The position numbers were made by a program, and so were the translations under genes. A DNA stretch of 64,000 nucleotides from Anoplopoma fimbria (taxonomy: Eukaryota > Chordata > Actinopteri > Perciformes > Anoplopomatidae). The notes under the pieces were generated by a model. The model worked only from the letters and a program-made list of their open reading frames with translations. It was not told the DNA's origin and searched no databases. The stretch is from the NCBI RefSeq assembly GCF_027596085.1, contig NC_072460.1, positions 7,957,512 through 8,021,511 on the forward strand, written 5' to 3'. The number at the start of each line of letters is the position of its first letter. Within the stretch, counting starts at the first letter, position 1. This document shows positions 57,995 to 64,000 of this stretch, in pieces.

Positions 57995-59982
57995 CTGTCT
58001 TTGGTGAGTATCTTACAGCAGCCTTTAACCGCTTAGGATAACGTTAGCTTAGCGAAACACGAAAATAAATTAACGTCACGTTTTGTTCAATAGGCTTTGT
58101 CGCCATTTTCATGACACCAGGACTTTGCTGTTCATCTAAAGAATATGAGACAAGAGATGGGTGGTGTTGTCCGATGTGCCAAAAAGGTAATTAACATGAG
58201 TATAGGCCTGTGTTGTCTGTGAATATGTACTACTGTGAAGAAAAGCAACATGGCGAAAGCGAAAGCAAAAGTCACTTTCATTAAATAAGTCCGTCAATAA
58301 TACACAAATACCTAAAACACAAATGGATCAATACATTAATAAATGAAACGAAATTAATACTTAAAACATATTACATTTATAGAATAATACTGCATGAAAA
58401 TTGTATTCCAAGAAATGTTTTTATGAAATTGAAGAACTTCCTCTTAATGAACTGGTTTTGGTAATAGTTGGGACAATAAGCCAACTCCTTTTAATTCTAA
58501 CCTGGTTTTAGAGGGAAGATATCTTCTTTACAGGGCTTTACATTTTAAATTCTACATCAGAATGTCCAGATATTCTCTGAGCTACACTCTGACATTGTAA
58601 TTAATCTGAAGTGAAATTAGTTTGTAACTATTTATTTTTGCTCATGAATGAGTTTGCTCATGAATGAGCAAACTCATGAATGTTTGCTCATGAAGTTTGC
58701 TCATGAATGAGATTTTAAAGAGCTTTAATTCTGAAATTCTACATCTGAATGTCCCACTTTCTTTCTGAGTGGTCTGCTATTAATCTGAAGTGACATTAGT
58801 CTAATCTGATATTATTTCCTTTTAAATCTAATCTCGTATTACAGGTAAATAGGCTCATGAATGGGATTGCATAGGGCTTTAATTTTGGGCTTACATCAGA
58901 ATGTCCCGATATAGGAAGAGGTAGCTTACGGATTGTTCTGCTATCATTATTAAGTGATATTAGTTGGTGACATGGGACGAACTCTGAAAGTCATGAAGGA
59001 TATAAGAATGTCCTGATATTCTCTCTGTGGTCTGTTATCAATACCAAGCTCAGTTACATTTATTTTGTATAGCCCTAAATCACAAATTTGCCTCAGAGGG
59101 CTTTACAAATTGGAAAAACTCACCAAAATAAAAAAAAAGGAAGCTGGCTACAGTCCAGGGTAAACTGATTTGACAATGAATACAATCAATTTATTTTTTT
59201 GTGCAAAATATAGGCAATATATTCTCGATATTATGTTGTCACTGGTAAGTTTCTTTATACGTTCGCTAACATTTAATGTCTTTACTTTAAGACTAATCCC
59301 ACTCGTTAAAGACAAGACATTTTTACTTACTAACTAACAGAGACAGCCCTTTTTAATGTTTTTTATTTTATAGTTATAATTAATTTGTTATATGCATCAG
59401 ACATGTACGTATGCCTTGTTCGTTTGTACTTTGTTCTCAATAAACTAGAAGGAACGTTACCCATTTAACAACAGTAACTGACCGGGTGTTACCTTATCTC
59501 ACGGTTGACAGGAATCAAAGACGTAACACAAACCATGTTACCAGAAGAACACACAGTTCTAGCTGTCTTTAAAGATGGCATGTCATTTATTTATTGTAGT
59601 GCAACTTGCAGGCTGGACACTCCAGTGAATCACTGTCTAGGTAAAATATGTTGAAACTAGTTTTTCCCCAAAATACACACTCCAGTGGCATGAGTTGTTA
59701 TTGTTTATTTATTTATTTTCATCAAAAATCACAAACTGGACACAATGTCACAAGGGAGAGCAGCCAGGCCATATCAAGTTCAACAAAAAAGAGATATAAA
59801 CCGCAATGCCAGATATGACACTGAAGAGGTTGAAAATGTTGCAGACAACAAGGTTCACAGTCATCAGAGAGACGTTGTGTGAGGAGAGCCAGTATCTGGC
59901 ATCGGCATTACACAGGTTTTTGTTCTCAGAGCCTTCATACAGAGAGTCATCAGCAGAGGCAAACACCAGGCTCTGTAATACC

Positions 59983-60055
<73 letters not shown>

Positions 60056-62602
60056 ACACACACACACACACACACACACACAGTGGAAGAGAGCAAGAGT
60101 CTTTACACTGATTGCAGTTCTCAGTATATTAGTGACTAAAGCCTGATACATTATTCATTTCTTTACTATAAAGTCTGATCAAAATATGTTAATAAAAAAA
60201 AAAGAAAAGCAACAGATATTTGCAAGTTAAAGTTATTCTAATGTACTAGGTGTTTTGACAATTGATCCAAATGAAATGTTTAAAAGTTAACAAGGTACAT
60301 GCAAGTTAAATAAAAAGCAAACTTTTGTTCAAGCTGTGGTGGACTCAAAATGGAATCCATCAGTGTAAAGAACAAATTATCCTTCTGACTCCCTTCTTAC
60401 TACATTAATGTGTTATGATATGGTTTCTTTCTGTGTAAAAAAACACCCTGAAGTTGATCTCAATAAACCCACTGTTATAGGATAGTGTTATAGTTACTGT
60501 TTGTAAATTCTGGTCTGGATGTGAAAGTAAATAACCAGCTGCAGTCAGAGAGAGCATGTAAAATCAGTAGTTAAACTGAGCTTATAGAAGATGAACTTTA
60601 GTGAATGTTCAGCTCCTATTTTCACAGACAGGCCCAATAAAGACCTAAAACAGGATTGTTACTGGCTCTAACGGGTACAGCATCTTAACTTCTTTAGTTG
60701 TTAAGGTTATTTCCCATCATGCCTTGATGCTAAATGAGTGTTGACTGTGTGTTTTTGTCTTAAACAGGTTTAGTTGTTCAGATAAACTGCACTCTTCAGG
60801 AAGGCACACAGTGTATCCCCTGTGTGAATGGGACATTTATGAACAGACCCAATGGCCAGAATAAATGTAACCCCTGCACCTCCTGTGACCAAGGTATGAC
60901 CATAAAGAACTGCTTTACGCTCCTGTCTTTCACTCTAGTCAAAAACCTGCATAATGTAACTGCAAAATGACATGCTTTTAAATGTAACCTTTTGTTATTG
61001 CAATTACTTAAATGTCTTTCATATTTCATCTCGCATTTTTAATTCACTGCGCTAACACTCAGTTTCAATTTTGTGATTGATTTCCTTTAAGAAAGTTCTT
61101 TTCATTTTAACATGTGTAAGTGAGTGAGCTCCCTAAAAAGTAATTTCAACCCACAGAGCAGCTAAAGGAGCTCTGATTGGCCAGCTCCGATGTGTTTTAA
61201 ATGAGGATCATGTTTTTGTTAGCTTATGGAGTCAGCTATGCTGCACCGCCATGTCTCTACAGTAGCCCAGACAGACCAAACACTGGCTCTAGTACCATTT
61301 ATAAATGTTTGTTTAATAATAATATCATGTCTATCATTCTGTTGGCTTTTAGGTAACGGTCTCTTTGCCAAACAGGGCTGCACAGCAGCAACAGACACAG
61401 TCTGTGATGTTGTAAATGGATATTTCTGCAAGGCCTTCACGGATGAGTCAGGATGTAGTTCTGCAGAAAAACATACGCAGTGTGGACCCGGTCACAGGAT
61501 AAAAGCACCTGGTAAGAAAATCTCCAGTCTGACATTGAGTACGTTTACATGCACACTTCTGTCCTAACAGTAACACAACACATGGTGTAGCTGGTTATTC
61601 AGCTCCATGTAAACACGGTGCTTTTAGCATGCAGACCATCATTACATTGAGTATCACCATATGTTCTACTACGATATGGAGGATCAGCTGCAGTAAACAG
61701 AAACCTCTTCCAGTTTCTTTACTTTATACATCATACACCCTGATCATAGCTGGGATACTAGTGTGCATGAGAAATCCCTCAATGATAACACACAGTCTGA
61801 TAACTGATGGATGTTCACTGGATGTTGGGTTCCTGTGTAATTAATCTAACCTTTGTCTGTTTCTCTAAGGAACCAGCAGAACGGACACAGTGTGTGAAAG
61901 CTGTCCGGCCGGCTATTTTTTACTTGATGGTGTGAATTGTACAGTTTGGACTCTGTAAGTATTTGTCTGTTAAAGGAGGGTTTGTTCTGCCCTGTGGCAC
62001 AAAATGACCACTATATTTATTCATGCATATCTGTTGTTTTTTTTTTGTGATGAGTAGTTGGCTTCAAAAATGTATTTCTCTTTTCTGACAGTTGCTCACA
62101 AACCCAAATGAAGATCAAAGAAGGAAACACAACCAGTGATGTCGTCTGTGAAGCTGCTTCAAGACACCATTACTTTCTTATAGCTGCATTAATACTATTC
62201 ACATTAACAGGGGCTGGGTTTGGGATCAAAGGTTTGTGCTTGTTCTGCATCCCTCATTTGACTGGTTTATATTTTACATAATTTCCTCTCATTTGTTTCT
62301 CTTCATCGGCTTCAATTGGAGGTCGCTAATGGTTTTTAGCTGATACGTTTCTTTTCTTTGTATTTCAGGTGGACTATCATCATCAAAAAAAAAAAAAAGA
62401 AGTATGTCGGCCCCATATGTTAATGTTGTTTACAACATGTAGATGTCTCAAACAGGCTGCACCATTTAATTCAACATGTTTCAATCATTTATTTCTATTT
62501 GTCATGTGAAATCTCTCCAGTGAAATTCAATCTAGTCGGCTGTACATCATTCACAATAAAACACAGCCTCTTTTTTTCCCGCCAGAATCCTCGACCATCT
62601 GA
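57979..62602 (+). CDS. TNFRSF14 (HVEM)-like receptor, copy D, tail truncated by an extra A
   Basis: Exons: 57979-58003, 58094-58186, 60768-60893, 61353-61511, 61870-61954, 62092-62231, 62369-62401, 62586-62602 (stop), all GT-AG, about 225 residues. Leader MFPTLTVFGFVAIFM; cysteine-rich repeats with GWCCPMCQKG, GTQCIPCVNGTF, CNPCTSCDQG, GCTAATDTVC and DTVCESCPAGYF; an intact membrane segment HYFLIAALILFTLTGAGFGI. Exon 7 has 13 A bases after the TCATCATCA repeat where C has 12. The frame shifts and exon 8 ends at once (KKKKRKSSTI then stop), losing the roughly 28-residue tail of C. Otherwise it is the closest relative of C. An upstream ORF (57926-57994) overlaps the start codon. Confidence 0.85.
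58630..58705. repeat. Direct and inverted TTTGCTCATGAATGAG expansion in intron 2 of copy D
   Basis: TTTGCTCATGAATGAG, single in copies A and B (about 30090 and 39130), occurs about four times here in both orientations. It includes the near-palindrome GTTTGCTCATGAATGAGCAA. Confidence 0.8.
59748..59972 (-). CDS. Antisense terminal-exon-like ORF in intron 2 of copy D, membrane protein fragment
   Basis: On the minus strand a splice acceptor (TTGGTATTACAG) is followed by an open frame of about 74 residues. It reads SLVFASADDSLYEGSENKNL, CNADARYWLSSHNVSLMTVN, then a hydrophobic stretch (LVVCNIFNLFSVISGIAVYI) and a stop at 59748-59750. An AATAAA (plus-strand TTTATT at 59704-59709) lies about 40 bases beyond. 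This is the layout of the last exon of a multi-pass membrane protein with one N-glycosylation sequon (NVS). I do not recognise the family; a four-pass type is a guess. No other exon of it is found nearby. Copies A-C keep its first half but have insertions that break the hydrophobic part. Confidence 0.45.
   Translation of the reverse strand, partial: SLVFASADDSLYEGSENKNLCNADARYWLSSHNVSLMTVNLVVCNIFNLFSVISGIAVYISFLLNLIWPGCSPL
59984..60081. repeat. CA microsatellite in intron 2 of copy D
   Basis: The longest of the four equivalent repeats, about 48 CA units with one AATC interruption. It lies immediately upstream (minus strand) of the antisense exon-like ORF. Confidence 0.95.
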
Positions 62603-62869
62603 CAGAATGGCTCCATCTGGATCTCCAGAATCCAGCCAGGTTTTGATGATACAGCGGCATCACAGTTCCTGACATTCCATTGGAAGGGAGGCCATCCAGC
62701 CCAACAGTCATCAGTAAATGAATGGACTTGCTTTTTATGGTGGCTTTCTAAAGTGTTTCTGTACATATGACATATATTGCATGTATACAGATAACTCGAG
62801 TAAATCCAAAACGCAGTTTTTAAATGATGATTTCATTCATTAAGGGAAAAAAGCTATCCAAACCTACCT

Positions 62870-63820
62870 GGCCCTATGTGAAAAAGTAATTGCCCCCTAA
62901 ACCTAATAACTGGTTGTGCCACCCTTGGCGGCAACAACTGCAATCAAGCGTTTGCGATAACTGGCAATGAGTCTTTCACATCACTGTGGAGGAATTTTGT
63001 CCCACTCGTCTTTGCAGAACTTTTTTAATTCAGCCTCACAGGCTGTAATTTGCCTTTCAAGACGATCATCAGAAATGAAGGATAATTCTATTTACTGTCA
63101 GTCAGACTGGTGTCAGATTTAGAATTTATTTTTAGCAAGCAGACCATCATTACATCGAGTATCACCATATGTTTTACGTATACGTTTTATATGGAGGATC
63201 AGCTGCAGTAAACAGAAACCTCTTCCAGTTTCTTTACTTTATATATCATACACCCTGATCATTGGAACCCTCCCCTGGATGCCATTTGTGCCCAGTCTCT
63301 TTCTTATTGTTGAATCATGAACACTGACCTTAACTGAGGCCACTGAGGCCTGCAGTTCTTTAGATGTTGTTCTGGGGTCTTTTATGACCTACTGGATGAG
63401 ACGTCGATGTGCTCTTGGACTAATTTTGGTAGGCCGGCCACTCCTGGGAAGGTTCACCACTATCTGTCTTCTCCATTTGTGGATAATGGCTCTCACCGTG
63501 GTTCGCTGGAGTCCCAAAGCCTTAGAAATGGCTTTGTAACCCTTTCCAGACTGATACATGTCAATTACTTTGTTTCTCATCTGTTCTTGAATTTCTTTAG
63601 AGCATGATGTGTTGCTTTTTGAGATCTTTTAGCCTACTTCACTTTGTCAGACAGGTTCTATTTAAGTGATTTCTTGATTCAACAGGTCTGGCAGTAATCA
63701 GGCCTGGGTGTGGCTAGTGAAATTGAACTCCGCTTTCCAAAAAATGTGGTTAATCACAGGTCATTCATGAAAAATAAGAAACCAGGAATGGGGCAAATAC
63801 TTTTTCACACACTCTAGCTG
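62870..63820 (-). mobile_element. Tc1-like element after copy D, internally deleted
   Basis: Same ends as the element after copy C and the same helix-turn-helix segment (minus strand 63580-63389, QSGKGYKAISKALGLQRTTV). It has no central or C-terminal transposase: sequence jumps at AGCC (63032-63035) from the element's end region into the receptor intron 4 fragment (63036-63262). The LINE present after C is absent. Confidence 0.87.
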
Positions 63821-63849
63821 TCTTGTGAGAAAATCCCTCACCACTACAA

Positions 63850-64000
63850 ATGTCCAAGGACAGAGGACATCTGGGGTGACAGTGGATAGGGGCGACTGTC
63901 GCTCAGTGTTAGAGAAGTGTGGTTCTTTTATCAGGATCTGCTGTTCGATGCCTGGCTCTGCTAGTCCATATCGATGTGTCTTTGGGCTTCGCCAGCAGTG
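63850..64000. repeat. Start of another receptor 3' flank at the window edge
   Basis: TCCAAGGACAGAGGACATCT and the following sequence match 33823, 42915 and 54732 onward, the downstream flank of each unit. The array therefore probably continues beyond the window. Confidence 0.8.

Noticed and set aside
59386..59528. Possible small solo LTR (TGTTA to TAACA)
   Set aside because: Ends look LTR-like but no target duplication is visible and the segment is unusually short; not supported enough to annotate.
1..64000. tRNA, rRNA and other structured RNA genes
   Set aside because: No tRNA A/B boxes in cloverleaf context, rRNA or snRNA sequence was recognised by eye; a dedicated covariance-model search would be needed to exclude small ones.

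Overview
This is vertebrate nuclear DNA, most probably from a percomorph teleost. Genes are split by GT-AG introns, and the sequence is full of fish-type interspersed repeats (hAT, Tc1 and L2-like elements) and long CA, TATC and other simple repeats. There are no bacterial features. Coordinates below are coding parts of exons inferred from splice sites, reading-frame continuity and remembered family similarity; nothing was searched or aligned by computer.

Left part, 1-25141: four single-copy genes. (1) The 3' end of filamin A (flna, +), from the repeat 19/20 boundary to the C-terminal dimerisation repeat 24, with a disrupted local duplication of the last exon. (2) Emerin (emd, +), a short LEM-domain inner-nuclear-membrane protein. 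The flna-emd pair is also adjacent on human Xq28, which supports both names. (3) A ninjurin (-), convergent with emd. (4) haus7 (+), an augmin subunit, divergent from the ninjurin. A roughly 840-bp minisatellite ends just before its exon 2, and exon 7 carries a one-base frameshift.

At 25142-25241 there is a run of exactly 100 N, a scaffold gap of nominal size. The physical link between the left and right parts rests on scaffolding.

Right part, 25242-64000: a tandem array of TNF-receptor-superfamily genes most like TNFRSF14 (HVEM), all on +. Four complete copies (A-D) start at 29457, 38541, 47090 and 57979, and pieces of further copies lie at both ends. Each has a signal peptide, cysteine-rich repeats in exons 2-6, and a membrane segment in exon 6. 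The copies differ in ways that should change output: A has a frameshift that removes the membrane segment, B stops after a very short tail, C encodes the longest tail, and D has one extra A in a poly-A run that truncates the tail. Upstream ORFs near the start codon also differ between copies. Intron 2 of every copy contains an antisense exon-like ORF that is intact only in D.

The spacers between receptor copies are mobile-element mosaics: broken hAT transposases before B and C, an L2-like LINE 3' end before A and D, and a Tc1 element after C and D. The Tc1 element has gained a fragment of receptor introns 3 and 4, and in C an L2-like LINE has inserted into it. The picture is of a rapidly duplicating and decaying immune-receptor cluster beside a conserved syntenic block.
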